Source of the DNA: Bin80 sp026708685
GTDB lineage: Bacteria > Bacteroidota > Rhodothermia > Rhodothermales > Bin80
Assembly (NCBI GenBank): GCA_965200955.1
Contig: OZ241742.1
Coordinates: 868,001 to 932,000 of the forward strand
Direction: 5' to 3'
DNA length: 64,000 nt
Shown here: positions 27,944-37,827 of the stretch, one piece after another
How the letters are laid out: each line of letters opens with the position of its first letter
How positions within the stretch are numbered: the first letter of the stretch is position 1
Made by a program: the position numbers and the translations under genes
The notes under the pieces: model-generated
What the model was told of the DNA's origin: nothing
Seen by the model: the letters and a program-made list of their open reading frames with translations, nothing else
The model's database searches: none

Positions 27944-30900
27944 CTAAAAATTAAGGTTGAGCGTTTCCAATGCACACAATGCATTCACCAGCCGAATCTG
28001 ATGTGCGGTTTTACAACTTGATGTTAAAAGCTGTGGAGATGCAAACACAAGGCTCAGAGCTTTTCCGCGGCTGAGGGCCACATTGATACGCTCTCTGGAG
28101 AGCAGAAAATCCATACCCCTCGGAGCTTCTTCTGTAGAAGTAGATGTCATGGATACTAACGCAACAGCCGCTTCCTGCCCCTGAAATTTATCCACGGTTC
28201 CAACTCGAATACTGTCGGGGAGCAGTTTTCGTAGCATATTTACTTGTGCGTTAAACGGAGCAACCACGATGATATCTTCGGGCCCCATGGGTTTGGTATC
28301 CCCATGACGATCCGTCCAAGCACCACTCAGTAAATGATCAATGACAATCTGCAGAGCCCTCCCCTCTTCTTCACACTCCTGCATGCGAGGTTCTGGATGA
28401 TCAACTGGAACAAGATAGGCACCAGAATGAGGCATGGACTGTGCAAGAATGGATTGGTTAGCAGTATCAGGGTGTGGAAAAAGTCGTCCTTCATAAAATT
28501 GTGCAGAGATATACTCACACAATGCAGGATGCATTCGCCATGTTTCTCCAAGGAAAATGCCCTCTTCTGGCTTGACGAGTCGATTGCTTCCAAGCATCCA
28601 TTCCAGACAAGAGAGGTTCGCTGGTTCAGGGTGACTGGCTTGAATCACTTGAGGCAACTGGCACGGATCACCAATCATCACGATATTTTTTGCACACAAA
28701 GACATTCCAAACAGATTCGCTAACGATACCTGACCCGCTTCATCCACAAAGAGATAGTCAAATTCACTGATCATCTCTTGTCGACAGAAGAGCCATGCCG
28801 TTCCACCAACGATATCGGACTTGAATAGATTAATATCATCGTTGGATGTAGCCAAATGATAGGGGGTACGCTCAGGGTGTTTTGGCCGCCCAGAGACCTT
28901 ATGAACGATGGAAGGCTTTTCAGGAAATTCTCCCGAAGCATTGTGACAGCCAATGAGTAGATTTCGAATGGCTTCGTGACTATTGGATGAGACGGCAACG
29001 CGATAACCCTGCTGGACGAGGGATAACATGACCCGTGCCGAAACGTACGTTTTTCCAGTTCCTGGAGGCCCCTGAACCATCAGTACGGTAGACTGCATCC
29101 CGTTGACCGCCCGTTCCATTCGTTCTACAATAGAGATCCCCTTTTCAACGAGCACTGACATATCCTTCAAATTTGGACGACACCGCTCAATCAGATCTAA
29201 GGATGCCTGAGGTGCCTGATTGGCACAGATGAGTTGAATCAAGGTCCGAATGGCACTTTCAATTACCGTCGTGGAAATCGAAAATGAGGGGAGCAGATCC
29301 AATTGATTCAGCAAAGCATCATCCGACTTTTTGCCGACTTTTAGCTTCAGTCGCCCATTCCTAGCATCAAAGTCAGAGATATTTACGGTCTTGATGGATC
29401 CATCCACCATCGCAACACAGGCCGACTTGTTTTCCGTCAGTTTTGTGAATTGTGGAGGGAAAGAATAACTTCGCTCAACTGATCGCTTGACAGAGTAGGG
29501 TTTTGCTAAGGCCTTCAACCCAGATAAGGATTCTGTATCATCTAACAATTCCTCCGAGGACTTTTTGGATGCATCAAATACGGCCCATGCCTGAGGTTTT
29601 TTTTCTCGGTAGTGAAACAGTCCGAGATCAATCAGTAATTTTTTGAGGTGCAGAGATAGGTGGGAATGACGGATGTGCTCTTTAAATTCCTCATTTTCTA
29701 TGGCTTGCTGGATGGATCGCTCCGTCTCGGGGGTTCCCAGCTGAGCAGGTTGGGATTCGCGAATTTGATCCCGCATGGGTAGGAGCCAATCACGAAGTTG
29801 TTCTGTGGATTCACAATCAATCCTGTTATAATGCTCCAATTCCTTTAAATCATCGGCCGCAGTTGGATCTCCAGCTTCCCATTTATCTCTCCAATGATTG
29901 TAAGCTACCACAGATGCAGCCGCCGTAGTGACACTTCCCGTACGTGCTTCATCCATATAAAAAATCTCCAAACTTTTGAGGGAGTAATTTTTTTCTGATA
30001 CATAAATTCCTCCGCGTACGACGGCATAAAGATCAACGAATCTTTTTTCTCTCTGCCATCCATCCAGTATTTCCTCTCCAAAACTATATTTTGTGGTTAA
30101 CCGACGCAGGGCGGTTATTTCATAAGGGGCATAGTGGTAAATATGTGCATGGGGAAACTCGTTGAGGTGGGTTTGGAAAAAATGAAAGAGATCTCTCAGT
30201 GACTGATGCTCTTCGGAATGATTATGTGCCCAGAATGCTTTAAACTGATTTAAATACCATACACCATGTAAGTATTCAAGTCCCTCGTCACCATTTTCAC
30301 GGTAGTGGGGATTTCCTTCTATGTCGTAAAATAAATCCCCATCAGCGAGTTTGGGCAAGAGATCAAAGCCTTTACCAGAAATGTGTGGGCGAAGCATGAT
30401 TTCTGGTGGGCCTCCTTTTTTTCGGATCGTCTGAAGCCGTGCCTGAATCCGCAGGTTCTCCAAAGTATTGGGGGCCATTTTACGGATGGTGTCTTCCTCT
30501 TGCAACTCGGCTAATCTGACCATGGATGTAATCCCCGCCTTTTCCAACCGAGCGACCTGCTGCTCGCGAATGCCTGCGACTAAATAGAGGCTATCTTCTT
30601 GATCCCACTGGTGATTACATCGCAAACGCCATCGGCAAAGATCACAATCCGAGCATCTACGGGGGGTGGTCTCTTCTGGTTGTTCAACAAACTGATTCAA
30701 TCGATCTTGAATACGGCGGACATAATCTGCACATTCGGCAAGGCGGTGGGAAGATCGGTGTCCCTGTCCAAGTTGGAGATGACCATATTCAGGCTGAAGC
30801 CCCTGAAGATCAGCTAAAAGGTCTGAATAGATGACCAGTTGCAGGATATGTTTGGGAGATGGAACGCGTTTCAGTTTGGTATCGACAACCTCGTAAGAAA

Positions 30901-31273
30901 AATTTCCAAGATTTGATGGCGTATCAACTCGCTCTAAAAAATCCACATAACCATGCCAATTCTGTCCTTGGAGTGCTCCCTGAAATACGACATCTACTCC
31001 ACTTTTCAGAGCTTCAACCGTTTGATCAAAAGCATAGGGTCCCCGTTCAATGGACACAACGGTTTTGCCGGCTTGTTGCAAAAACGATAGGTATTGTTGC
31101 TCATGTTCGTTTCCTAAGTGGCCCAGTAGTTTTGCATCTTCTGAGTCTGGTGCAGCTTCAAGATCTTCTCCTGTGGCTTTCCTCAAATCTAAGTGTGTAG
31201 CATGCCGACACACAGAGAAACGTTGAAGATCGGATGCGTATAGTCTAAGGTTGCCGTCAGAACCAAGTTTCAT
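27944..31273 (-). CDS. TM0106-type RecB-like nuclease fused to a superfamily 1 helicase
   Basis: 1,109 residues. The N-terminal half is a RecB-like nuclease of the TM0106/COG2251 kind: LYASDLQRFSVCRHATHLDL, the YEVVDTKLKR catalytic core, and a Cys cluster CSDCDLCRWRLRC typical of the family. The C-terminal half is an SF1 DNA2/UPF1-like helicase: Walker A GPPGTGKT at about residue 735, Walker B LFVDEAGQ, MIGDPCQLPQV, and VDKFQGQEAAV with LSRERINVALSRGK near the end. It probably processes DNA ends or structured DNA in repair or defence. It is intact although its downstream neighbour, the S9 gene, is dead; that gene's start lies 2 bp from its stop. Confidence 0.9.
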   Translation of the reverse strand: MKLGSDGNLRLYASDLQRFSVCRHATHLDLRKATGEDLEAAPDSEDAKLLGHLGNEHEQQYLSFLQQAGKTVVSIERGPYAFDQTVEALKSGVDVVFQGALQGQNWHGYVDFLERVDTPSNLGNFSYEVVDTKLKRVPSPKHILQLVIYSDLLADLQGLQPEYGHLQLGQGHRSSHRLAECADYVRRIQDRLNQFVEQPEETTPRRCSDCDLCRWRLRCNHQWDQEDSLYLVAGIREQQVARLEKAGITSMVRLAELQEEDTIRKMAPNTLENLRIQARLQTIRKKGGPPEIMLRPHISGKGFDLLPKLADGDLFYDIEGNPHYRENGDEGLEYLHGVWYLNQFKAFWAHNHSEEHQSLRDLFHFFQTHLNEFPHAHIYHYAPYEITALRRLTTKYSFGEEILDGWQREKRFVDLYAVVRGGIYVSEKNYSLKSLEIFYMDEARTGSVTTAAASVVAYNHWRDKWEAGDPTAADDLKELEHYNRIDCESTEQLRDWLLPMRDQIRESQPAQLGTPETERSIQQAIENEEFKEHIRHSHLSLHLKKLLIDLGLFHYREKKPQAWAVFDASKKSSEELLDDTESLSGLKALAKPYSVKRSVERSYSFPPQFTKLTENKSACVAMVDGSIKTVNISDFDARNGRLKLKVGKKSDDALLNQLDLLPSFSISTTVIESAIRTLIQLICANQAPQASLDLIERCRPNLKDMSVLVEKGISIVERMERAVNGMQSTVLMVQGPPGTGKTYVSARVMLSLVQQGYRVAVSSNSHEAIRNLLIGCHNASGEFPEKPSIVHKVSGRPKHPERTPYHLATSNDDINLFKSDIVGGTAWLFCRQEMISEFDYLFVDEAGQVSLANLFGMSLCAKNIVMIGDPCQLPQVIQASHPEPANLSCLEWMLGSNRLVKPEEGIFLGETWRMHPALCEYISAQFYEGRLFPHPDTANQSILAQSMPHSGAYLVPVDHPEPRMQECEEEGRALQIVIDHLLSGAWTDRHGDTKPMGPEDIIVVAPFNAQVNMLRKLLPDSIRVGTVDKFQGQEAAVALVSMTSTSTEEAPRGMDFLLSRERINVALSRGKALSLVFASPQLLTSSCKTAHQIRLVNALCALETLNLNF

Positions 31274-31402
31274 GGTGAGAATAGGTTGATCGCCATAAAG
31301 TTACTATCTTTTGATTAACTTTGGTCATTCCAGAGAGGTCAATGACTTCCATGGAACGTTTCAAAATCATTTTCTATCATACAAACATTCTATTTTGATC
31401 CG

Positions 31403-32539
31403 ATGCATAGATTTTTATGGCTCTTGATCCCCGTTGGTCTGCTGATGACTTCTGCTTACTTCAGTTGGTCTGACGATCACCTACCATTAGAACAAATCAC
31501 ACTTCCCGATGGATTTACGATTGAGGTATATGCCGATAGTGTTCCAAGTGCACGTCAGATGGCATTATCACCATCAGGGATTCTTTACGTCGGTGCAATC
31601 GCACAAGGAACGGTTCATGCGGTTGTGGACAGCGATGGCGATATGAAAGCAGATGAGCTCCATCTGATTGACGAAGATCTGGAGTTACCCTCTGGACTTG
31701 CCTATCACGATGGATCTCTTTATGTCGCGGCAGTGAGTCGAATTTACAGGTATGATGATATTGATAATCAACTTGATACTCCCCCTGCACCTGTGGTCGT
31801 TGTTGATGATTTACCTACCGAACGACATCATGGATGGAAATTCATTGCCTTTGGTCCAGATGGGAAACTGTATGTCCCCGTTGGTGCCCCTTGTAATGTA
31901 TGCGAAGAGCCCGATCCTTTTGCCACGGTTTTACGTATGAATGCCGATGGCTCAGAGCGAGAAGTGTATGCACGCGGAATACGAAATTCGGTTGGTTTTG
32001 ACTGGCATCCTGTGACTGGAGAGTTGTGGATTACCGACAACGGAAGCGACAACATTAGCCCTGATCCTGCAATTACCGATGACTTACCCTCCTGTGAATT
32101 GAATCATGCCCCAGAACCGGGTATGCACTTTGGTTATCCTTACTATCATCAAGGAGATACTCCTGATCCTGAGTTTGGTGAAGGTCGGACGGCGGACGAA
32201 TTTACTCCTCCTGTACTGTTACTCGGACCTCATGTCGCTCCTCTGGGGATTGATTTCTATACTGGTAGCATGTTTCCAGACCAATATGTGAACCATGCGT
32301 TTATCGCGGAGCATGGTTCATGGAACCGCAGAGAAAAGATTGGTTATCGTGTCAAACTCGTTCATTTTGACGAAACGGGAATGGCGGTAGATCAGGAAGT
32401 GTTTGCTGAAGGCTGGTTACAGGGTCAGGACCACTGGGGCCGCCCAGTAGATATTGAAACACTCCCAGACGGATCTATCCTCGTCAGTGACGATTATGCC
32501 AATACAATTTATCGGATCACGTATTCATCCGATGGATAG
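31403..32539 (+). CDS. Secreted PQQ/sorbosone-dehydrogenase-like beta-propeller protein
   Basis: 378 residues with an N-terminal hydrophobic segment (FLWLLIPVGLLMTSAYF). Propeller motifs of the L-sorbosone dehydrogenase/soluble glucose dehydrogenase family follow: LPDGFTIEVYADSVPSARQM, DLPTERHHGWKFIAFGPDGK, LYVPVGAPCNVC, ARGIRNSVGFDWHPVTGELW, ITDNGSDNI and AEHGSWNR. Such periplasmic proteins oxidise sugars or aldehydes with PQQ, but many family members are uncharacterised. It diverges from the RecB-helicase gene. No PQQ synthesis genes are in the window, so the cofactor must come from elsewhere. Confidence 0.85.
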   Translation: MHRFLWLLIPVGLLMTSAYFSWSDDHLPLEQITLPDGFTIEVYADSVPSARQMALSPSGILYVGAIAQGTVHAVVDSDGDMKADELHLIDEDLELPSGLAYHDGSLYVAAVSRIYRYDDIDNQLDTPPAPVVVVDDLPTERHHGWKFIAFGPDGKLYVPVGAPCNVCEEPDPFATVLRMNADGSEREVYARGIRNSVGFDWHPVTGELWITDNGSDNISPDPAITDDLPSCELNHAPEPGMHFGYPYYHQGDTPDPEFGEGRTADEFTPPVLLLGPHVAPLGIDFYTGSMFPDQYVNHAFIAEHGSWNRREKIGYRVKLVHFDETGMAVDQEVFAEGWLQGQDHWGRPVDIETLPDGSILVSDDYANTIYRITYSSDG

Positions 32540-32885
32540 GATAGACTTTGTGAATGCTCCATCCAAAACTGGCCATGAGTATTTGATCATTTTAGCGACA
32601 ATGATTGATGTTGCTCCGGTGGATCGGGGGTACAAAATGCCTGATTTCACTCTTGGGAAGGTTTATCAAATAGAAAACCCATATGATATGTCGTTTCTGC
32701 CCAGTCATAAAACCCACTACAACTATTTAGGGGCATAAATCAGTTCGGTACTCACGTATATAAGCCCCCTATTTTACTATTTGGACGGGCGAGATATGAA
32801 GTGTATCTCAAAGTGTTTGTCCTAACTGTACCTCAATCATTGCAACTCAAGATTGGTAGACATCTTCTTGATGAGGGAATAATCA
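32540..32885. other. Intergenic region with a solo element end
   Basis: 346 bp between convergent genes. At 32747-32763 lies GGTACTCACGTATATAA, identical to 17 bp of the TnpB element's terminal repeat, bracketed by GGGGC (32730-32734) and GCCCC (32764-32768). No partner repeat and no tnpB are nearby. A plus frame through 32738 overlaps the previous gene and has no recognisable features. Confidence 0.6.
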
Positions 32886-33827
32886 TTAAGATTCAGGTTT
32901 TTTCGTACTAAGTAGAAAGAGATCTTCCAAGTTAGCTAGGCCAACTGAATATTTTGAAATGCCCTTGCTTTGTAATGTCCCCGAAATAGATTCTACAAAG
33001 GAATCTCCCCGGCCGTATACGAGAGTATGTGTGGAATCCTTGACTACTTGAGTGACATTTGGTAACTCATTTAAATAAATTAGGTCATCCTCTGTACCCA
33101 CCGCGAATTTGAATTCTAATTGAAATTTTTCGAGAAGTGATTCAATATTTCCCTGAGCAATAATTTTGCCGGAATCAATTAGGCAAATGATATCGCTTTG
33201 CTCTTGTGCTTCTTCCATATTGTGGGTGGAAAGGAAGATCGTAAGGCCTCGCTTCCGTAGATCTCCTAAAATATGCCACAATTCTTTTCTCGCGTGAGGA
33301 TCAAGATTGCTAGTGGGTTCATCCAAAAATACCAATTTTGGATCGCCAACCAAGGTAATGGCAATGAGTAATTTTCGCTGTTCACCCCCAGACAAAGTCT
33401 TGTAAGATTTTTTCCTCAGATGTTCTATCCTGAACAGACTCATCAGTTCTTGAATATCTATCGGGGCTTGATACATTGTTGCATAAAGGTGGAGGGCCTC
33501 TTCAACTTGAATATCTTCATACATTGAATCTTGCTGAAATTGAACCCCAATACTGGATAAGCATTTTTTTCGATGAGAATCATCTTCAATGCTATACCCA
33601 AAAATTTTGATACTACCGTTGTTTGGAGATTTAAGTCCAAGTATGCAATCAATGAGGGTTGTTTTTCCAGCCCCGTTTGGACCAACCAGACAGAAGACTT
33701 GCCCTGGGGATACTGAAAAGCTCACATTATCCAGAGCAACCAGAGTGCCGTAGGATTTACTTAGAGATGAAACATCTACTACAGGATTTGTTGGGCTTAC
33801 ATCATTATGAGGAGGAAGTGTATTCAT
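32886..33827 (-). CDS. ABC transporter ATP-binding protein
   Basis: 313 residues. Walker A is GPNGAGKTTL, the signature is LSGGEQRK, Walker B is KLVFLDEPTSNLDP, and the H-loop is STHNMEEA. The C-terminal 90 residues are a degenerate extension as in DrrA/NatA-type exporters. The layout fits an ABC-2 exporter, and the matching permease is probably the gene at 37828-38583 on the other strand. It is separated from it by a TPR protein and a TonB-dependent receptor. Substrate unknown. Confidence 0.9.
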   Translation of the reverse strand: MNTLPPHNDVSPTNPVVDVSSLSKSYGTLVALDNVSFSVSPGQVFCLVGPNGAGKTTLIDCILGLKSPNNGSIKIFGYSIEDDSHRKKCLSSIGVQFQQDSMYEDIQVEEALHLYATMYQAPIDIQELMSLFRIEHLRKKSYKTLSGGEQRKLLIAITLVGDPKLVFLDEPTSNLDPHARKELWHILGDLRKRGLTIFLSTHNMEEAQEQSDIICLIDSGKIIAQGNIESLLEKFQLEFKFAVGTEDDLIYLNELPNVTQVVKDSTHTLVYGRGDSFVESISGTLQSKGISKYSVGLANLEDLFLLSTKKPES

Positions 33828-34042
33828 AGGAAGAAAGTATATTATTGTTGGATCATGAATCTACATACGAAGAATCAGATCAAGGCTAGTCCAGAGAGAA
33901 TCATCAGTTCTCTTCGTTGAAGACATCCATACCATGTATTCTCCAGCATTAGTATTTTGCAAAATTTAGAAATCATGAACTTCCTCGGGTGTTGTAATTC
34001 CCGTGCCAGAAATAATCATGTCAGATTTGACCAAAAATCAGG

Positions 34043-34942
34043 TTATGTATCTGTGGAGATCTTGCTATTCAAGAGGGGCATAAGGCTATATTTCACCCAG
34101 CCGTAATTCGGATTGATCGCAAGTGCTTTCTCAAAGGAATCTTGAGCATGTTGATACTGTTCCGTCTGCATATAAGCGATTCCCAACCAAGTGAGGGCTT
34201 CAACTTTTCCCCAAGTGGGTAAATGCTGGGGACGATCATCTTCTGACATGAAAAGAGATACAGCACGCTTGAAACCGGCAAGTCCCTTCTCTTGACTTCC
34301 GCCGAATTGAGAAGGAGTATTGTAATGAGAAATCGCTTCAGATAAAACAATCCTTGGGTTATCAGAATCGATTTTCTTAGCCTTCTTAATACTTCTCCTA
34401 GATCTGATACCGAGAATCATTCCTTTACCTGGTTGAATGCGAATTTTCTGGCCATAAGTCATAGAGAGCAATGCATGAGCCTCCGCAGCATTCTGTGACT
34501 TTTTGTCTAATGAGATGGATTTTTTCAAGTGATCAATCGCGTTGTTAAGGAACATTAGAGAAGAATCTTGACCAGATGAGATGTCATTACCGCGTACTGG
34601 ATCATTCATATACAAAATAGCCAATTGGTATTCAACATATCCTAGATAATAATATGCCTGCTCTGAATTAGAATTGTTTTGAATGACTTTTGTGAGCATT
34701 TGATGAGCAGATCGAATTTCTTGCATATCTCTATGAAATAAGCCAGAATCTGCTAATAATTTGGCATCAAGTATGGTGGGTACCTGTGCCTGTACAGGAG
34801 CCAAAAACAAAGTCCCAATAACTGAAATGGACAGCAATCCACAGACCAGATTTCGTAAGGATACCAAATCTTTAATGAAGTCTATCACTCTTGGATTTTT
34901 CTGAACCAAGGAAAAAACTAAAATAGAAGTAAATCTCATCAA
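34043..34942 (-). CDS. Exported TPR-repeat protein
   Basis: 299 residues. A long N-terminal region ends with the signal-like LVCGLLSISVIGTLFLAPVQ and AQ. Tetratricopeptide repeats follow (AYYYLGYVEYQLAILY, AEAHALLSMTYGQ, ALTWLGIAYMQTEQYQHAQD, FEKALAINPNYG). Likely periplasmic or outer-membrane-associated and scaffolding other proteins. It sits between the ABC ATPase and the TonB-dependent receptor genes on the same strand, a combination seen repeatedly around ABC-2 exporters in Bacteroidota, so a joint function is plausible but unproven. Confidence 0.75.
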   Translation of the reverse strand: MMRFTSILVFSLVQKNPRVIDFIKDLVSLRNLVCGLLSISVIGTLFLAPVQAQVPTILDAKLLADSGLFHRDMQEIRSAHQMLTKVIQNNSNSEQAYYYLGYVEYQLAILYMNDPVRGNDISSGQDSSLMFLNNAIDHLKKSISLDKKSQNAAEAHALLSMTYGQKIRIQPGKGMILGIRSRRSIKKAKKIDSDNPRIVLSEAISHYNTPSQFGGSQEKGLAGFKRAVSLFMSEDDRPQHLPTWGKVEALTWLGIAYMQTEQYQHAQDSFEKALAINPNYGWVKYSLMPLLNSKISTDT

Positions 34943-35079
34943 ATTGAAGTCAAATATTTGGGTGAGAGAACAACAAAAGCAAAAATCTGGGTGGGCAAAT
35001 TAATTATAATCTTATACGAAGATTCAGCTCTTGTGTGAAAGTTAACAATCTTAATTGAAGATCGTTCAAAACGTTTAAT

Positions 35080-37356
35080 TTATTGATTCAAAGAGACGCT
35101 CACTCCGCAGTAAAAGAAACGGCGATAATTGCTAATCCGCTCTGTTCGCATAGAATAATCGGAAGAGTATTCAAGCCCCGTTACATTAGCTCTATTGAGA
35201 GCATTGCCCAAAGCAAGATAGAAAGTTATATCATGTTTTTCCCCAAAGGGTAGATAGTAACTTAGTTGTAAATCCAGTCTTTGAAAGCTGGGCAATTGCT
35301 CAGATCCAACGGATCCCTCAACAGGTAAAAAATAATTGCCATCATTGACAGGAATGCTACTGACGACGGGCGTGATAGGTTGTCCTGTTGCATATCTCAT
35401 TGTAACTCCACCATAAAGTGAATATATGAGACGATATTTAGCGACTACTGTCAAGTTATGGCGGATTTCAAAAGGAGCACGAGCTCGCTCATAAATAAAT
35501 TCTTCTCCGATACTTCTCATCTGTGTCCGTACAGATCGATTATAGGAATACGATACCCATCCACTCATTCGCGTTTGCAGGAAAGCACCATATTTCATAA
35601 AGAAGTCAATTCCATGAGATCTACCTTCACCATCATTAGAGAGATTTAGCTCCGAGTGCTGTAAGATGAGCTTGTAGTATGGCTTGTAATACGCTTCAAC
35701 CCTGATCTGTAATGGGGTATTTTCATGGTTGAACCCCAAAATATAATGTTGGGAATGTTGTGCTTCAAGCTTCGGATTACCCGTGAAAGAATTATACTCA
35801 AATGGAGCTGCAAATTGGTGATAGATTCCCCATGCAAATCTAATATTTGCAGTCTTTGAAATGGCGTAGCGAAGTGATATTCTGGGATCTATAACCAGAG
35901 ACTTAGACATGCTGTGGTAGTCACCTCTTATCCCAGAGTTAAGTGCAATCTTCCGAGTAAGTTTAATCAGAAGTTCAGAATAAGATCCGATGCGTGTTGC
36001 ACTATAGGATTCATCAATCCTTAAGTAATTGTTGTTGGGGGTTAGTAGGTCTCTTTCCGCAGGGAAGGTGCCGATGAAGCGGCTATTCGTTTTCTCAAAC
36101 TCAAAGCCGGCACGAACATGGGAAACCTCTCCGATATAATGCTCTGCATCCACACGAAACTTGTATATGGTATCGCTGGGTCTCATATCAAGATCACCAA
36201 TTTGCTGTCTGGTTGAATATTGGCTCAATGAAAAACCGCTCTGAATGTACCAGCCATTGAGAATATCTGACCACTGTATATTTGATAGAGAAGTTGATGT
36301 CTTTCCCCGATAATCTCCAACAAAAGATGGTAAATTAACGGATACTCCTAACCGATCATTAGCTAAAAAATTATATATCTTAAGCTTTCCTGAAGAAGAA
36401 TAGTCATAAGTAAGACTTAGATTCAGATCGGAACTGCGGGGAGTTTCAGAAAACTGGTCGTATTGGCCATTGATTTGGAACAGAGTTTTCGTAAAACTAC
36501 GGTTACCTGTGAACCGAACTCCTAACGTTTCCTTGATTAATGGTATATCAAGTCCTAAGGATGCCGCAGCTAAACCTGCATTTAAGGTTAACCTTCGCTG
36601 TTGGGGTAAATTCTGGCTATTCATGTTCAGGACTGAAGAAAGTGCGTTGCCATATTTTGCGGAAAATCCCCCCGTTGAAAAAGCAGTTTTCTGGATCATG
36701 AACGGAGGAATCACTCCAAAAATTCCTCCAGTAGGAGATTCAAATTTATAAGGGTGTGATAAAGTTGCTTGATCTAAAATAATGAGCGTTTCGCTCAAAT
36801 CTCCGCCACGAACGAATAGCCCTGCCCCCTCATCTACCATGGAAGTACCAGGAAATGTCTTGAGAGCCAATAAGATATCCGCTGCAGCACCAGGTGTAGT
36901 CACTACATCCAGTGATTGAAGTGTAACCCCATCAGAATCACCGGTTGAATATCCATCGGAAGTGACCACCAATTGTTGAAGGTCAATCACAGACTCTTGG
37001 AGCACAATTTTAACAAAATTACTATCCTCAGCCACTAAACTTAATTGTTTCTTAACTGGCTCATACCCCAACATTGACACTTGGATATTCAGTAGACCGA
37101 CTTGTTCTGTAACAAAGTCAAACTGTCCGTCAAGTCTCGTAGAAGCTCCTTCTTTGGTTCCCAGTGCTTGTACATTAGCAAATGCAATGGGCATATCTTT
37201 TGTATCTAAAACGATTCCATAGATTACGGTTGGTGCTATATCTTGGCTTAATACCGTGGGGATTGAGGATAGCCAGAAGAAAATTATCAAACGTAATGCA
37301 CGCTTGATAATCCACAGGCTTGCATCATTTGAGTGATCGTGACTTGAACTGTGCAT
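35080..37356 (-). CDS. TonB-dependent outer-membrane receptor
   Basis: 758 residues from the ATG at 37356 (MHSSSHDHSND), chosen because the frame's earlier part is unlike a signal peptide; RALRLIIFFWLSSIPTVLSQ is the signal. A carboxypeptidase-regulatory-like domain follows (GIVLDTKDMPIAFANVQALG, STRLDGQFDF), then the plug (FPGTSMVDEGAGLFVRGGDL, ETLIILDQATLSHP) and a beta-barrel ending SGVSVSLNQ-like. It imports or senses a large substrate energised by TonB. Neighbours are the ABC ATPase, TPR protein and permease. The carrier could serve a metal chelator, peptide or polysaccharide; the sequence does not say which. Confidence 0.88.
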   Translation of the reverse strand: MHSSSHDHSNDASLWIIKRALRLIIFFWLSSIPTVLSQDIAPTVIYGIVLDTKDMPIAFANVQALGTKEGASTRLDGQFDFVTEQVGLLNIQVSMLGYEPVKKQLSLVAEDSNFVKIVLQESVIDLQQLVVTSDGYSTGDSDGVTLQSLDVVTTPGAAADILLALKTFPGTSMVDEGAGLFVRGGDLSETLIILDQATLSHPYKFESPTGGIFGVIPPFMIQKTAFSTGGFSAKYGNALSSVLNMNSQNLPQQRRLTLNAGLAAASLGLDIPLIKETLGVRFTGNRSFTKTLFQINGQYDQFSETPRSSDLNLSLTYDYSSSGKLKIYNFLANDRLGVSVNLPSFVGDYRGKTSTSLSNIQWSDILNGWYIQSGFSLSQYSTRQQIGDLDMRPSDTIYKFRVDAEHYIGEVSHVRAGFEFEKTNSRFIGTFPAERDLLTPNNNYLRIDESYSATRIGSYSELLIKLTRKIALNSGIRGDYHSMSKSLVIDPRISLRYAISKTANIRFAWGIYHQFAAPFEYNSFTGNPKLEAQHSQHYILGFNHENTPLQIRVEAYYKPYYKLILQHSELNLSNDGEGRSHGIDFFMKYGAFLQTRMSGWVSYSYNRSVRTQMRSIGEEFIYERARAPFEIRHNLTVVAKYRLIYSLYGGVTMRYATGQPITPVVSSIPVNDGNYFLPVEGSVGSEQLPSFQRLDLQLSYYLPFGEKHDITFYLALGNALNRANVTGLEYSSDYSMRTERISNYRRFFYCGVSVSLNQ

Positions 37357-37827
37357 TAGGTTGCGATTGTTATTGAAATCGTTCACAACAGTCCCACTTG
37401 AGGAATTTGTAGTATTGCTTTTCAAGGGAGTATTCAGGGGTAATAATCCTCCACGTAAAGGTGTCCACAACGATTGATGACACTAAACCATATTGGTGGT
37501 CGATAAGATAGATGCATCGGTGAATGAGGCTATCTTCATGTACTAATTTTTGACGATGAATCATGAAATAAGTTGCATTTTTCGAAAACATAGGTGCAGA
37601 TATGGAATATCATTTCAATTGGAACTATGGTAAAACCCCATTGTTTTATGAACATGATGCATTCATAGTGGTTAGGCATATTTTGAATGTTGTTGTAGGT
37701 CACTAACTCATTGATTGATGACTGGTTGTGAATTACTGGGATTTGACATGAGTCAGAAATTTGTAATGTCACTCATTTCTGTTGGCGAGAAAAGAGATCC
37801 TATCAGTAAAACAAAATCTCCATAGCA
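37357..37827. other. Divergent promoter region, no gene seen
   Basis: 471 bp between the receptor (minus) and the ABC permease (plus). The minus-strand frames 37370-37591 and 37536-37772 have no recognisable features. The promoters of both operons should lie here. Confidence 0.4.

Noticed and set aside
32454..32738. 94-codon plus-strand frame after the sorbosone-dehydrogenase-like gene
   Set aside because: It begins inside the previous gene in another frame and has no recognisable motif or homologous neighbour.
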